In this document: positions 23,374 through 36,127 of the stretch, in pieces | How positions within the stretch are numbered: position 1 is the first letter of the stretch | Layout of the letters: each line of letters opens with the position of its first letter | Assembly (NCBI GenBank): GCA_003255065.1 | Contig: QAOA01004065.1 | Location: 29,935-93,934 of the forward strand | Reading direction: 5' to 3' | From: Cercis canadensis | Lineage: Eukaryota; Streptophyta; Magnoliopsida; Fabales; Fabaceae | Length of the DNA stretch: 64,000 nucleotides | The notes under the pieces: generated by a model | What the model saw: only the letters and a program-made list of their open reading frames with translations | What the model was told of the DNA's origin: nothing | Database searches by the model: none | Translations under genes and position numbers: made by a program

Positions 23374-23702
23374 TCTCTCGAAAAAATGTCTCCTCCAAGT
23401 CTCTCTCTAGGGATTTCTCTGAAAATCCCCAAATCAGAAGGCAAATCGGGGAGAGAGAATGATTTCGGTGTTTAATTGACCACGTGCCTCTCACGTGTGC
23501 GATTAATATGAGTTTTAACGGGGATTAACCATTTAAGCACTTCACGTGCCAAGCACGTGACAATTTCCGTCTATTTATGGACGCCCGTTTGGGGCTTGGG
23601 AGTAAAACACACATTTTCATAGTTTAATGAGGTCTTTCCTACGTTTTTGAAGGATGGGGGTAAAGTGCAATTGGAGCATAGTTGAATGGAGTTTTTTAGA
23701 CT
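23374..23702 (-). repeat. Right terminal inverted repeat of MULE A
   Basis: Inverted copy of 17708-18039, with all four CACGTG motifs kept. The outermost bases are lost. Confidence 0.9.
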
Positions 23703-23943
23703 AATTTTTTAAGAATAATGTAGATAGACTGGGAAAGTTAAAAATCAAATGAATTCCAAGCAACATAAAACTACTATTCCCACCTCTTTGGAAATGAATG
23801 GTGATTCCTATTTCTGAGGAATGAGGGATTGGATTGAAAAATCATTGTTTCATACTTGTTTTTGGTAACTAAACAGACAAACCCTCATTTCATAAAATAG
23901 AGCTAAAAAATGGCATTATTTCAATCCCAACCAAAAGGAAGAG

Positions 23944-24130
23944 CCTTAACAACCATAGTTATAACAATCATTCATGTATCGAACATATGATATTATAAAA
24001 AAAAAATGAATAAGATTAATGTCTTAACAACCATAGGTATAACAATTATTCAAGTACCAAACATGACATTATAAAAAATGAATAAAATTAACGTCTTAAC
24101 AAGCTTAGGTATAATAATTATTTCAGTCCC
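23944..24130. repeat. Short tandem repeat, about 75 bp by 2.5 copies
   Basis: Units beginning CTTAACAACCATAG start near 23944, 24022 and 24093. The same sequence type occurs inside the longer repeats near 26030 and 28553. Confidence 0.7.
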
Positions 24131-24159
24131 AACCCAAAAGGATGAGTCTAAGACTATTT

Positions 24160-24325
24160 AAGTTAGACTGCTGGTTAAAGAGTTGCATTCCCATGAATGA
24201 CTGTTTCTAGCATGCATTCCTAGAAGCTTTTAATATTCTTATAAGTTAGACTGCTGGTCAAAGAGTTGCATTCCCATGAATGACTGTTTCTAGCATGCAT
24301 TCCTAGAAGCTTTTAATATTCTTAA
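24160..24325. repeat. Two-copy 83-bp tandem duplication
   Basis: The stretch AAGTTAGACTGCTGGT to TTTTAATATTCTTA occurs at 24160 and again at 24243, differing at one or two bases. Confidence 0.9.
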
Positions 24326-25640
24326 GTTTAGTAATTGTAAAAATATTGTTGTAAAATGTAATTAGTTACAACGGAATTAGAGTTTTAATACTTGAGAGAG
24401 ATTGTATACTGATTATTTTGCATGGTAAAATTGTTTACCTGTATCCCTACCAATGAATGGAGATCACAGCAACCTCTTTTTTTCGGTCTTGAGATCATAA
24501 CTATACTGAACTACCATATATTTTTAGTTATATTCTCTCTACTTAATTTTAATTTTTCCAAGCGTAAGATAAAGTTATAATATATATCTCCTCTTTGCAC
24601 ATCGCACTTGTTTTCCAGCAGGAGCTTCTGTTATGAACAAAAGGGAAGTAATTTATTTTTTATTTATTACATGCCATGTTAGCTCTGTGTGTATGTTAGC
24701 TTATTATTATTTTTTTGTTTATAACTCAAGAATCATGGCCTAATCCTAATATTTGTATAGAGTTAGACTTATTAAACCTAGGGCGAGGCATCCTTGTTCT
24801 AAGGATCTCGTTGTCGAAACACTCATAACTGTAACTTTGTATGGGGGCATTTTGAGACTCTCATTTTGTTAATGAGAAATTTTGAATACAAGACCCTCTT
24901 CTTGTGAGGAGAGCCTTGTGACAAACTAATTTACAGCCCATTTGACGTGTCAAATTATCTAATTGCTTATTAACTTAATAAAACTTCTTGTAAGACAACA
25001 TATTAGAGTAGTGAGAATGAAGATTTGTGCAAAAGTTATTGATTATAACCAATTAATGACTTTTAATTATATAAGCTCGGAGGTACCTCTACTATAGCTT
25101 ATCTAATTGCTTAAAAGTCATTAGTTACAACTATATTAACTTTTAATTTAAGCTATTAAGTGAATGCTTAAAAATATTTTTATATCTGACATGTCTCAAA
25201 AGTATAGGCTTGACAGCTTGGTCAAAGAAGCTCTAATATCATATTAAAAAGCTATTTCTCTTAAAAGCTTAAGTTGTTAAGTAATATTCCAATAAAGATT
25301 TTATATCTAACACTTCTACTTCACATATGAATGGTATAACAGGCCTAATATTGGATGAAAAGATTAATTAATGGGTAATTCTTTAGTGCACCTATTAAAT
25401 ACATGCACTTGCTCTTGAGAAATTGATTCAATTGTAAGATTCTCACTGGAGTTCAGGCTTCAGCTGAAGAACAATTCAGCACTATTTTTCACCATCTTCA
25501 GCGGAAGATCCCACCCCACTATAGCAATTAGATAAGCTCGGAGGTATTGGGTTCAAAATTATTATAATGGTATTTGAACCTAGTACCTCCACTATAGCTT
25601 ATCTAATTACTTAAAAGTCATTAATTACAACCATATTAAC
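24326..25640. other. AT-rich stretch, no gene seen
   Basis: Short repeats such as AAGCTCGGAGGTA (25074, 25534) and CCTCCACTATAGCTTATCTAATT (several places) mark dispersed duplications. No coding region is supported. Confidence 0.55.
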
Positions 25641-25846
25641 TTTTAATTATGCCAACTTGCATAAGAAAATTATAACTTGGACATAATAATTGTAGTTGAA
25701 ATAGTCGGTCAATTCATTATAATAATTTTGAGTTATTTGTAAATTTAATTATATTGATTAATGTATAACAATTGAAATGCAGTGACTATCACATGTGTCA
25801 TTAAGCCTATGTCATCTATGTGATATTCAATTTTTATGTATTATGG
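25641..25846. repeat. Dispersed repeat S, copy 1
   Basis: Shares TAATTGTAGTTGAAATAGTC and ATTCAATTTTTATG with copies at 29955, 31148 and 31865. Non-coding. Confidence 0.6.
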
Positions 25847-27210
25847 AGATTGTATACTGATTATCTTGGCTGGTAAAATTCTTTACCTCTATACCTACCC
25901 ATGAATGGAGATCACAGCTACCTCTTTTTTTTTTTTTCTTGAGATCATAACTCCTGAAAAGGATATGTATTATGGACAAACATAAAATGCAGTCATTGCG
26001 AAATGATATTATAAAAAATGATAATAAAATTACCATCTTAGCAACCATAGATATAATATCATTATTTCAAAGCATATTTTGGCGGTGGCAAACTTACATA
26101 TATATAGTTCCAAAGTTCTACTTATTAAAATCCAATTGGAAAAGTTAAAAAAAATGAAGAAAGAAAACATAGCATTTGGCTTATTGTGCCCCAGTCCAAG
26201 ATGGCTGCTGACATGCTCATGAAAAACCATAGCGAATACCAATTGAAAGGTTAACATCTAGATGAATAAAAATACTTATATCAATTTGTGCCCCAATTAA
26301 ATGGCTACAAGGCTCTCTTTATAAGGAGTGGGTCATGTGTTTGAGACCTCCTTTGACCAAAAAGGAGGTTCTTAAATCACTCATCTACGCAAAGCTATAG
26401 TTATTGATACTTTGACAGCAAGATCCCTAAAGCAAGAAAGGCTCACCCAATTTGTACTAAGTTATCAACAACAACAAAAATCTGTATTTTACCTCAATTC
26501 AACTTAGTAGTGAAAATGGATAGAGCATGATTAAGTAGTTATGCCTAACTCGATTGAAAAGACTACCAATTTTTAAACAACTAAGTGTATTAAGTGATTT
26601 ATGGATACAGAAAAATTATCTATCTTTTTTTTATCAAACTTTATTTTGAATAAGGGAATTGCTTTGTTGTCACCCCTTTAAAGTGGAGTAGCACTGACAC
26701 CCCTCTTCAAACTTTTAATTTTGACAAAAACAACTCTTATTTTATGGCTAGTTACATGGGCAATACTATACTAAATTTTTTACTCAAAAACCCGAACAGA
26801 ATTTGAACAAATTATCTCAAATTTTGAAGAAATCAAAGTTAGGGTTTGAAAATTGCAGTGCCATGCCAAACCATCAAAGAATCAAGTGACCAGCTTAATT
26901 TTGATGAAATCCAAACCAGAAACAAAGGGGAATGCTGAATCATGTATTGTTTCTAAGCCTAGAAAATTAGAAATAAATCACACATATTTAACTAGATTTT
27001 AGAAAAATCAAAGAAAATCAAATTTGTGGCACTACACTGAGGCATGGGTCATGCACTCTCTTTAAGGTAATTCAAACCTTACAATGGTGTTCCCATCAAT
27101 GCAATGAGTTTTAGATGCGTTAATTCTAGGATACAATAGTTCAATAGCCACACTATTTATCCTCTAAATTCTGCACAAATAGGATAAAGGACTCTCTCTC
27201 CAACACCTTT
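25847..27210. repeat. Long dispersed repeat R, copy 1
   Basis: Begins GAGATTGTATACTGATTAT. It aligns with 28363-29520 over more than 1.1 kb, and its right part aligns with 30662-31142. Near 26333 and 28853 both copies carry a GTGTTYGAGACC box like a tRNA-type promoter B box, so a SINE-like piece may be embedded. No coding region is seen. Confidence 0.75.
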
Positions 27211-27289
27211 CTCTGCTCAAGATTTACATACAATATAGTATATACCACACTTCTTATATATAAAACTCATACTTTACAAGTATAAGAAT

Positions 27290-27321
27290 ACACACACACA
27301 CACACACAGAGATACATACAT

Positions 27322-27381
<60 letters not shown>
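27290..27381. repeat. Compound microsatellite (CA)n-(TA)n-(GA)n
   Basis: CA repeats at 27290-27308, CATA-type repeats, TA repeats to about 27364, then GA repeats to 27381. Confidence 0.95.
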
Positions 27382-27422
27382 CCATTGAAAATGTATTTTA
27401 GCTAGGTTACTAGCCCTTATGT

Positions 27423-27640
27423 CACTACAAGAAAATAGAGATTTTCTTATGAACAAAATCAGTGAGAAAATGCCCAAAATTCCTTGAAAAACATGTTTCT
27501 CACGGACTTTCTCACGGACATGAAGGTGAGAGAAAAACAATTGTGACAAAAGGGATTTCTCAAGGATAGAAAGGGACCGTGAGAAATTTCTCACAAATTT
27601 TCTCACGGAAAACCTATGCAGCGCGTGAGAACTATTCACA
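27423..27640. mobile_element. CACTA-type transposon terminus with subterminal repeats
   Basis: CACTACAAGAAAA at 27423 matches the terminal sequence of plant CACTA (En/Spm) elements. It is followed by several copies of TTTCTCACGGA and TGAGAAATTTCTCAC, typical of subterminal transposase-binding repeats. I find no convincing right end; the closest is near 30662. Confidence 0.55.
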
Positions 27641-28362
27641 TGTGAACCTACTTAAGTTAGACTAGTGAAATAGTTGCTTCTTTACGAGTCAATATATAAC
27701 AATATGAAGAGAATACTAGAAAGAGGTTAAAACTTACATATATTAACATAATAGTCATATAGCATCAAGAAATATCTTGATCATTTTATATGAGGATAGT
27801 AGACACTTGCTTGAAAAGCATTAGCCCTTGAAACTTGGTTTTTTCTCTCAAATATTAAAACTTGAGAATAATTTTTTCAAAAAAATTAGTGCCAGCAATA
27901 TAATTAATTTTGTTGACATCGTTGAATGAATAGAAAATTAAGTCATTTAAGAAAACTAAAACAAAAACTGACACCAATATATTATATGTTTTGAAAGTGA
28001 AAGAAAAACTGCCCCAATTAAATTCTATAGCACAATTAAGAAAATGTTAGGTAGATGGAATTTCTTGCTGTTGACAAATTTATTGTCAAACTGAGGCAGA
28101 CTTATAATCACCTTTAAATAAAATATATGGTTCTTACCACTTTATTTCATTCAACAATAACATTTAAAATTTGTCAAAATTCTAATTTTTTTTTTTTTTT
28201 GGCTAAATAGCATTTCTCAAAGAAGAGCAACATATATAATCTTATGACATTACAAACATACTTCCTGCAATTGTGAAATTGTTGAGTATGTGTTGATTTT
28301 TATTGAAAGCATACATTAAGTGGGTTTATTTATATTTTGTAACGTGTGAGCTTTAATACTTG
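27641..28362. other. AT-rich stretch, no gene seen
   Basis: Nothing beyond poly-T runs and scattered short repeats; it may be interior of the CACTA-like element. Confidence 0.5.
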
Positions 28363-29520
28363 AGAGATTGTATACTGATTATCTTGGCTGGTAAAATTAT
28401 TCACCTCTATACCTACCCATGAATGGATATCACAGCTACCTCTTTGTTTTTTGGTTCTTGAGATCATAACTCCTGAAAAGGATATGTATTATGGATAAAC
28501 ACAAAATGCAGTCATTGCGGAATGATATTATAGAAAATGATAATAAAATTACCATCTTAGCAACCATAGATATAATATAATTATTTCAAAGCACATTTTG
28601 GCTGTGGCAAACCTACATATATATAGTTCCAAAGTTCTACTTATTAAAATCCAATTGAAAAGTTAAAAAATATGAAGAAAGAAAACAAAGCATTTGGCTT
28701 ATTGCGCCCCAGTCCAAGATGGCTGCTAACATGCTTATGAAAAACCATAGCGAATACCAATTGAAAGGTCAACATCTAGATGAATAAAAATACTCATACC
28801 AATTTGTGCCCCCAGTCAAATGACCACAAGGCTCTTTTTGCAAGGAGTGGGTCATGTGTTCGAGACCTTGCCTTGACAAAAAGGGAGGTTTTCAAATTGC
28901 TCCTCCACACAAAGCTACAATTGTTAGTGCTTTGACAACAATATCCCTGGAACAGGAATGGCTCACCTCACTTGTACTAAGTTATCAACCAAAAAAAAAA
29001 ATCTATATTTTACCTCGATTCCACTTAGTAGTCAAAATGGATAGAGCATGATTAAGTAGTTATGCCTAACTCGATTGAAAAGACTACCAATTTCTAAACA
29101 ACTAATTAAGTGTATTAAGTGATTTATGGATACGGCAAAGTTATCTATCATTTCTTTTTTCAAACTTTATTTTTAATAAGGGAAATGCTTTGTTACCACC
29201 CCTTTAAAGTAGGGTAGCACTAACACCCCTCTTAAAACTTTTAATTTGGACAAAAACAACTCTTATTTTATGGCTAGTTACATGGGCAATAATATACTAA
29301 ATTTTTTTACTCAAAAACCCTATCAAAATTTGAACAAATTAGCTCAAATTTTGAAGAAATCAAAGTTAGGGTTTGAAAATTGCAATGCCATGCCAAACCA
29401 TCAAAGAATCAAGTGACCAGCTTAATTTTGATTAAATTCAAACCAGAAACAAAGGGGAATGCTGAATCATGTATTGTTCCTAAGCCTATAAAATTAGAAA
29501 TAAACCACACATATTTGTAT
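28363..29520. repeat. Long dispersed repeat R, copy 2
   Basis: Direct-orientation copy of 25847-27210, ending earlier, at CCACACATATTTGTATAG. Confidence 0.75.
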
Positions 29521-29954
29521 AGAAGTTTTCAAATAAGAAGAGACTGAATTTAATATTAATGTATGTCAACTTAATGATAAATTGCAAAATCCAGTTATTG
29601 TCAAGAGAGTTATGAAACCTATAGGACAAGTAATTTTGAGTATAGTCTGTAATGAAGGCTATCAGTCTAATTGCTGAATTTTTTGTTATAGGGAACCTTA
29701 ACTTTCTGCAACTTATCCAAATTCTTCATCATTAGATCATAATTAGTAACTTATCTAATTGTTTGTTTTTTTATTCACTAGAGACTATAACAAGGATAGC
29801 CTATTCCCTCCTAAGATCCCATCCCAACCACATGAATTGGTATTTGAACTTGGTACTTCCACTATAGCTAATCTAACTGCTGATTAACTTAATAAAACTT
29901 CTTATAACATAACATATTGGAGTAGTGGGAAAGAGGATTTGTGCAAAAGTAAGT
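29521..29954. other. AT-rich stretch, no gene seen
   Basis: Contains another CTTCCACTATAGCTAATCTAA dispersed motif. Nothing coding. Confidence 0.5.
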
Positions 29955-30258
29955 AATTAATAATTACGCCAATTTGCAAAAAAAAAAATATAACTCGGAT
30001 GGAATAATTGTAGTTGAAATAGTCAATCAATTTATTATATTGATTAATATATAGCTACATGATGTAAAATGATTTGAATGCAGCGAGTGCCACTTGTGTC
30101 ATTACGCCTATTTCATCTCTGTATTATTCAATTTTTATGGACCAACTGCAAGCATACTTATCTTGTTTATGCACTTCTTGTTTTCTCCTTTTTGCTTTCT
30201 CGTTTTTTAGTTCCCCCACACTTACTTTGTCAAATCTTGAACGAGATTCATCTTATGC
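29955..30258. repeat. Dispersed repeat S, copy 2
   Basis: Shares TCATTACGCCTAT and the GTTCCCCCACACTTACTTT end with copy 3. The open frames at 30074-30289 are part of this repeat. Confidence 0.65.
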
Positions 30259-30504
30259 TCAATTGAGTAAAGTGGAGAGATACACATGATATTAACCAAA
30301 AAAAAAAAAAAACTTACTATGGAAAAAACTCTTATTTTATGGCTAACACCTCTCGTAATTTTTTTAATTAATTTGGACAGAAACAACTCCTATTTTATGG
30401 CTAGTTACATGGGCATAATATACTAAATTTTTTACTCGAAAACCCGAAAGAAATTTGAACAAATTATCTCAAATTATGAAGAAATCAAAGTTAGGGTTTG
30501 AAAA

Positions 30505-30662
30505 TATTTAATTTCTCACGAGCTCATGAAATTTCTCATGGAGAATTTTTTCATGAGAAATTCCGTGAGAAATTCTTATTAAATGCTAATTTGTGAGAAT
30601 TTCTCATGGAATTCTATTACGTGAGAAATTTTCATGAGAAATCGACTATTTTTTTTGTAATG
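30505..30662. mobile_element. CACTA-like subterminal block inside a duplicated repeat
   Basis: Dense TTTCTCATG / CATGAGAAA and CGTGAGAAATT motifs end at TTTTTTTTGTAATG, close to the expected TTTTCTTGTAGTG right terminus. It sits between two direct copies of the AAACAACTC...GGGTTTGAAAAT part of repeat R (about 30380-30504 and 30668-30797). Confidence 0.4.
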
Positions 30663-31142
30663 TTTGGACAGAAACAACTCTTATTTTATGGCTAGTTACA
30701 TGGGCATAATATGCTAAATTTTTTACTCAAAAACCCGAAAGAAATTTGAACAAATTATCTCAAAATTTGAAGAAATCAAAGTTAGGGTTTGAAAATTGCA
30801 ATGCCATACCAAACCATCTAAGAATCAAGTGACTAGCTTAATTTTGATGAAATCCAAAGTAGAAACAAAGGGGAATGCTGAATCATGTATTGTTCCTAAG
30901 CCTACAAAATTTGAAATAAACCACACATATTTATATAGATGTTAGAAAAATCAAAGAAAATCAAATGTGTGGCACTACACTAAGGCATGGGTCATGCGCT
31001 CTCTAAGGTAATTCAAACCTCACAATGGTGTTTTCTAGATGCATTAGCTACAAGATGTATACAATAGTACAGTAGCTACACTGTTTATCCTATAAATCCT
31101 GCACAAATAGAACAAAAGACTCCCTCTCCAACACCTTTCTTT
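30662..31142. repeat. Dispersed repeat R, partial copy 3
   Basis: Matches the right half of copy 1, including GGCACTACACTRAGGCATGG. It is directly followed by repeat S copy 3. Confidence 0.7.
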
Positions 31143-31147
31143 GTATT

Positions 31148-31442
31148 TTTAATTATGCCAACTTGCATAAAAAAAATCACAACTCAGATGGAATAATTGT
31201 AGTTGAAATAGTGAGTCAATTTATTATATTGATTAATATATAGCTACTTGGTGTATAATGTATCACATTGTGGGGGCTTTGAGGGATCACTTGTGTCATT
31301 ACGCCTATCTCATCTATCTATTATTCAATTTTTATGAATTTTTATGGGCCAACTACAAGCATACTTATCTTGTTTATGTGCTTCTTGTTTGCCCATTTTT
31401 GCTTTTTTGTTTTTAAGTTCCCCCACACTTACTTTATCAAAA
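31148..31442. repeat. Dispersed repeat S, copy 3
   Basis: Aligns with 29955-30258 over nearly its whole length. Confidence 0.65.
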
Positions 31443-31864
31443 CCAAGAAGTAATCCCCATCTCTGAAATATCCTAGTATCACTGTCATTACTATTAACTT
31501 TGATTATTCTATCGTCAAAAAGTCTTAATCAAAATTAACAAAATTAAAAGCAAGGTAAATAATATGTCAACTATAAAATGCATATTGTTCTGTCTTTTAC
31601 TAACTTTGCATGAATTGCCCAAAATATTTGACTTTTTTATTTGGGCCTTTTTTACACTTTAAACTTAATATCAAAGTTGAACTATAGACAGACCCAAAAA
31701 GCAGTTCCAAAAAAAAAACGTTTGCTGACTGACTCACAATGTATCTCACTGACTCAGTACCTCCACTATAGCTTGTCTAATTGCTGAATAACTTAATAAA
31801 ACTTCTTGTAAGACAACATATTGGAATAGTGTGAACTGGATTTGTGCGAAAGTCATTGATTACA
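31443..31864. other. AT-rich stretch, no gene seen
   Basis: No coding or RNA signal recognised. Confidence 0.5.
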
Positions 31865-32095
31865 ACCATAGTAATTTTTAATTACACCAACTTGCATAAA
31901 AAAATCATAACTCGGATGTAATAATTGTAGTTGAAATAGTCAGTCAATTTATTATATTGATTAATATATAGCTACACGACGAATAACAATTTGATTAATA
32001 TATATATATATATAGCTACACCATCTCTGTATTATTCAATTTTTGTGAATTTTTATGGGCTAACTGCAACCATACTTATCTTATTTATCTAAAAT
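31865..32095. repeat. Dispersed repeat S, copy 4
   Basis: Carries the TAATTGTAGTTGAAATAGTC core and an inserted TATATATATATA run at about 31999-32012. Confidence 0.6.
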
Positions 32096-32155
32096 TTTAT
32101 GGGCTTGCTGTGTAGTTTCTATTGTGTTGCTCCAATGCATAGAATTTTTTTTTTT

Positions 32156-32489
32156 GAAAAGTCTAAAAAACTCCCTTCAACTATGCTCCAATTGCACTTT
32201 ACCCCACATCCTTCAAAAACGTAGGAAAGACCTCATTAAACTACGAAAATGTGCGTTTTACTCCCAAGCCCCAAACGGGCGTCCATAAATAGAAGGAAAA
32301 TGTCACGTGCTTGGCACGTGAAATGCTTAAATGGCTAATCCCCGTTAAAACTCAGATTAATCGCACACGTGAGAGGCACGTGGTCAATTAAACACCGAAA
32401 TCATTCTCTCTCCCCGATTTGCCTTCTGATTTGGGGATTTTCAGAGAAATCCCTAGAGAGAGACTTGGAGGAGACATTTTTTCGAGAGA
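32156..32489 (+). repeat. Left terminal inverted repeat of MULE B
   Basis: Pairs with 37822-38156 and keeps both CACGTG pairs (near 32304-32320 and 32367-32383). Confidence 0.9.
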
Positions 32490-33024
32490 ACTACATTAAA
32501 ACTCAAATGTTGTGGATTCTCGATTGCGCTTAGCAGGAAATTGCGATACGTTGGATTTGAGGTCATAGGTCGGGTTGATAGCTTAGTCTTTCTGAGCCAA
32601 TTCTTTCTCTGTTGAAGTCGCGGGCCCAAAAAATCGATACCAGGTAATCGAAAACAGAACTTAACTCTGTAAATTCTGTTTGGTGTTGTTTTTGTTTGTA
32701 AATGAAAACTGTTTCTCCCTTCTCACCCAAAATAAATGGAAGTGGTCATATGAATTTTGATTAAAATGTACTTGTTCCGTTGGAAAATGGTTGGGAAATT
32801 TTTGTTTTATTTGCTGCAAGAGAGAAATATCGACAGACAGATAACATAGAAAGAAATTTAGTGTTATTTTGCATATGGTTTAGGCATTTTGCACGTGAAT
32901 ATTGTTGTTTCACATTGAGGAACATGGTTTAGGCTTTTGGGCTTTTTTGTCTTTGTTTTGTCATGTGGTCTTGGAGCTACTGTGATGTGATGTGGTCCTA
33001 ACATGTGTTTGTTTTTATTACAGC

Positions 33025-36000
33025 ATGAATTATATTGGGTTTGAGTTGTATTATGGAGGGGCACTTAGGTATTTTCCCTCCGTGAGATATGAAGGTGGGG
33101 TTAAGGAATCTATAGATGAATTTGATATTGATTATTTGTCTGTAACTCATTTGAGTAAGCATATAATTGAAGAAGGGTATGGAAATGCTGAGGTTGTGTG
33201 GTATAAGTTCGATGATGAGTCTTTTGAGGATGGGATTAAGCCCTTTCTTATTGACAAGGATGTGAGGCAGATTTTGAATAGCATAGGTAAGAGAACTAAT
33301 AGGGTGTTACAATTATTTGTTGAGCACCATGTGGACACAGCTGAAGTGAGTGAGGAGCCATTGAGACTGACAGCTGAACCTCATGTGGACATGGCTGATG
33401 AAAGGGGTAATGAAAATGCCAGTGCATGAGAAAATGCTGAAATACCAACGGCAGAAGGTGAGAGTGAAGGTGAGGGTGAGGGTGAGGAAGTTAATTTAGA
33501 TGGCTGCGATTTCGAGGACAGTGATTATGCTGAGTATGTAGATTTATTTTGTGAAAATGAGGAAAATTTGAGTAGGTTCTGTGATGATATGGGACATACT
33601 GAGGCTTATAATGAAGCTGGCCCAAGTGCTGAGGCTGAGGCTGAGGCTGAGGCTGAGGGCGAGGGACAAGGCCCAAGTGCTGAGGCAGAGGGACAAGGCC
33701 CAAGTGCTGAGGCAGAGGCAGAGGTTGAGGGTCAAGGCCCAAGTGCTGAGGAAGTGAGAGGAGGCCCAAGGCCTACAATTGTGGTAGATCATGATGGTGA
33801 GGCCCAGAGTGACTATGATGAGTCTGATGTTTTGTGTAGCCCGGATGAGGAAGGCAGTGATCAGCCCAAGAGAAATAGATACCCAGAGTTTAACCACCAC
33901 AATGACATGCAGAAAAAAATAAGGCTTCAAGTTGGTATGAAGTTTGCCAACTTTAGGGTTTTTAGGGATGCCTTGAAACAGTACTGCATCGAGAATGGCA
34001 TTAACTTCCTATATAAGAAAAATGAGGCAGCCAGAATAATTGTTGAGTGCAAGAGGAAGTGTGGCTGAAGGATGCATGCCTCAAAGAACCAAGAAGGCAG
34101 TACTTTTCAAATCAAGTCATGGGGAAACCAAGAACATACTGACTGTGCTTGGGAAAACAACAATAGGAAGGCAAATTCTTCTTGGCTGGCCAGAAAATAT
34201 CAGGATCATATTCGAGATAACAAGGGAAAATGGGAGAATGATGCTTTCATAAATCAAGTGGCACGAGATTACTCTACACAAGTGTCAAGGTGGCAAGTGT
34301 ACAGAGCCAAGAAAGCTGCAAAACAGAAAATTGAAGGCACACATAAGGAGCAATATGCTCTATTATGGAGTTACTGTGCAGCAGTATTGCTTCATAACCC
34401 TAGTTCTACACTGAAGGTGAAGGTAGAAAATAGGCATTTTTAGAGATTCTATGTGTGTTTGGATGCTGCCAAAAGGGGGTTTAAATTCTGCATGCCTCTT
34501 ATACATCTAGATGGTTGTTTCCTGAAAGCAGGGATGGGTGGCATGTTACTAGCTGCTGTGGGAAGGGATGCGAATGACAACATGTATCCCATTGCATATG
34601 CAGCATGTGAGGCAGAAGTGAAGGAGACATGGGAGTGGTTTTTAGAGCTCTTGATAGCTGATATTGGACCTTCAAATGAACATGGTTGGATCTTCATGTC
34701 TGACCAACAAAAAGTAAGTTATGACCTATCCATATGTGTTTTGGTTTACTGTTTCCCATATTTAAACTTGTTTTATGTTCAGATTATAACTGTATATATG
34801 TTTCACTGTTTAACAATATAGGGCTTGAAAGAGGTTTTAGCTGAGATGGGGGTAGAGCACAGATTTTGTGTAAGGCATTTATATGCTAACTTTAAGGTGA
34901 ACTATAAAGGACATGCATTGAAAATCAGTCTATGGAATGCTGCTAAGGCAACAATAGTGGCTGAGTTCAAGTTTCATATGGGTGAGATTCACAAGCTCAA
35001 TGACCAAGCTGCTAAATGGTTAGTAGATAAACACCCAAAAACATGGTCAAGGCATGCCTTTAGTTCAAAAGCAAGATCAGCAGCCTTGCAGAACAATCTG
35101 TCAGAGACCTTTAATGCTTATGTGCTGCCTGCAAGGGACAAGCCTATCATAACAATGATGGAGATGATTAGAAGAATGTTGATGAAGAGATTTGCAACAA
35201 AGCAAGCAGGGATGCTGAGCTATACTGGAACAATTTGTCCAAGAATAGCAGCACAGTTGGAGAGATCGAAGTCAGAGGCCATGAATTGTATATGCCATAT
35301 GAATGGAGCTGGGAAGTTTGAGGTGGACAGTTGGCAAGGTCAGAGGAGAGTTGTGGATTTAGTGGCCAGGACATGTTCCTGTAGGCTTTGGGACATTACA
35401 GGGGTGCCATGTGCACATGCTATTAAGTGTATTTATGCCCAAAGAGAACAACCAGAGGTGTATGTTGATAAGTACTTCACAAAAGAGACATTCCTGAAAA
35501 CATATGGGGTTATGATTAACCCTGTACCTGGTGAAGATGAATAGCCAACCACTGAATATGAGCCTGTATTACCTCCATTAGGTAGAACCCTCACAGGCAG
35601 ACCTCAGAAGAATAGGAAGAGAGCAGCTGATGAACCTCAAAATGCTAGCAAGATTAGCAGGGTTGGGGTGAGGATGAAATGTGCCAACTGTGGCCAGTTA
35701 GACCATAACACTTGTACTTGCAAGGGACCTGTGAACCCTAATAGAAGGGTATATAAGAAGTTTGGTGCTAATAATCCTGTGAGTAACCAATTTCTGAACA
35801 ATAATTGCATAACTTGTCTTGAATTTTTTAGTAATGTTTAATTCCATAATTTGGCTCCAGGTTGGAAGAAGAAAGAAGGTTGCGGCTCACAATGCCCAAA
35901 GTGCATCAAGTGCTGCCAATCCCTCATGTGAAGGAGAAGCACAAAGTCAAGCAAGTGCTGCTATGACACACCAACATGATGCACAAGGTTCAAGAAGGCA

Positions 36001-36127
36001 GACAAGATCGACTACTGAAAGAGCCTTTATGACACAACCACCCACTAGACAAGCATCAATGACAGATGAAACTCACATGGGAGAGTCCACATCCAAGGGT
36101 AAAAGAAGAGCAGGACAAACACAGTAG
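33025..36127 (+). pseudogene. MULE B transposase (MuDR family), three coding exons, inactivated
   Basis: Same gene as in copy A. Exons are 33025-34713, 34822-35778 and 35861-36127; introns (GTAAGT..ATAG; GTGAGT..CCAG) are intact. Catalytic Asp (LDGCF near 34510), SDQQKG and NNLSETFN motifs are kept, as is the SWIM finger. Lesions are four in-frame stops: TGA 33427, TGA 34066, TAG 34441 and TAG 35542. The CCHC knuckle region has substitutions (QLDHNTCTCK) and a codon near 35760 is lost. The first stop lies in the acidic linker, so only the PB1-like domain could be made from this frame. The leader region from 32490 contains a donor CCAGGTAATCG near 32638 matching the leader intron. Confidence 0.9.

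Larger units (their letters stand above)
17708..23702 (+). mobile_element. Mutator-like element copy A (MULE), full length, two genes
   Basis: Terminal inverted repeats of about 330 bp (17708-18039 and 23374-23702) enclose a spliced transposase gene on plus and a GRF zinc-finger gene on minus. The left terminus GGGAAAAGTCTAAAA matches copy B's right terminus. The right terminus has lost about six bases. The flanks (TTAAATTTTA on the left, TAATTTTTTA on the right) look like a decayed 9-10-bp target duplication, as expected for Mutator elements. It closely resembles copies B and C. Confidence 0.9.
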
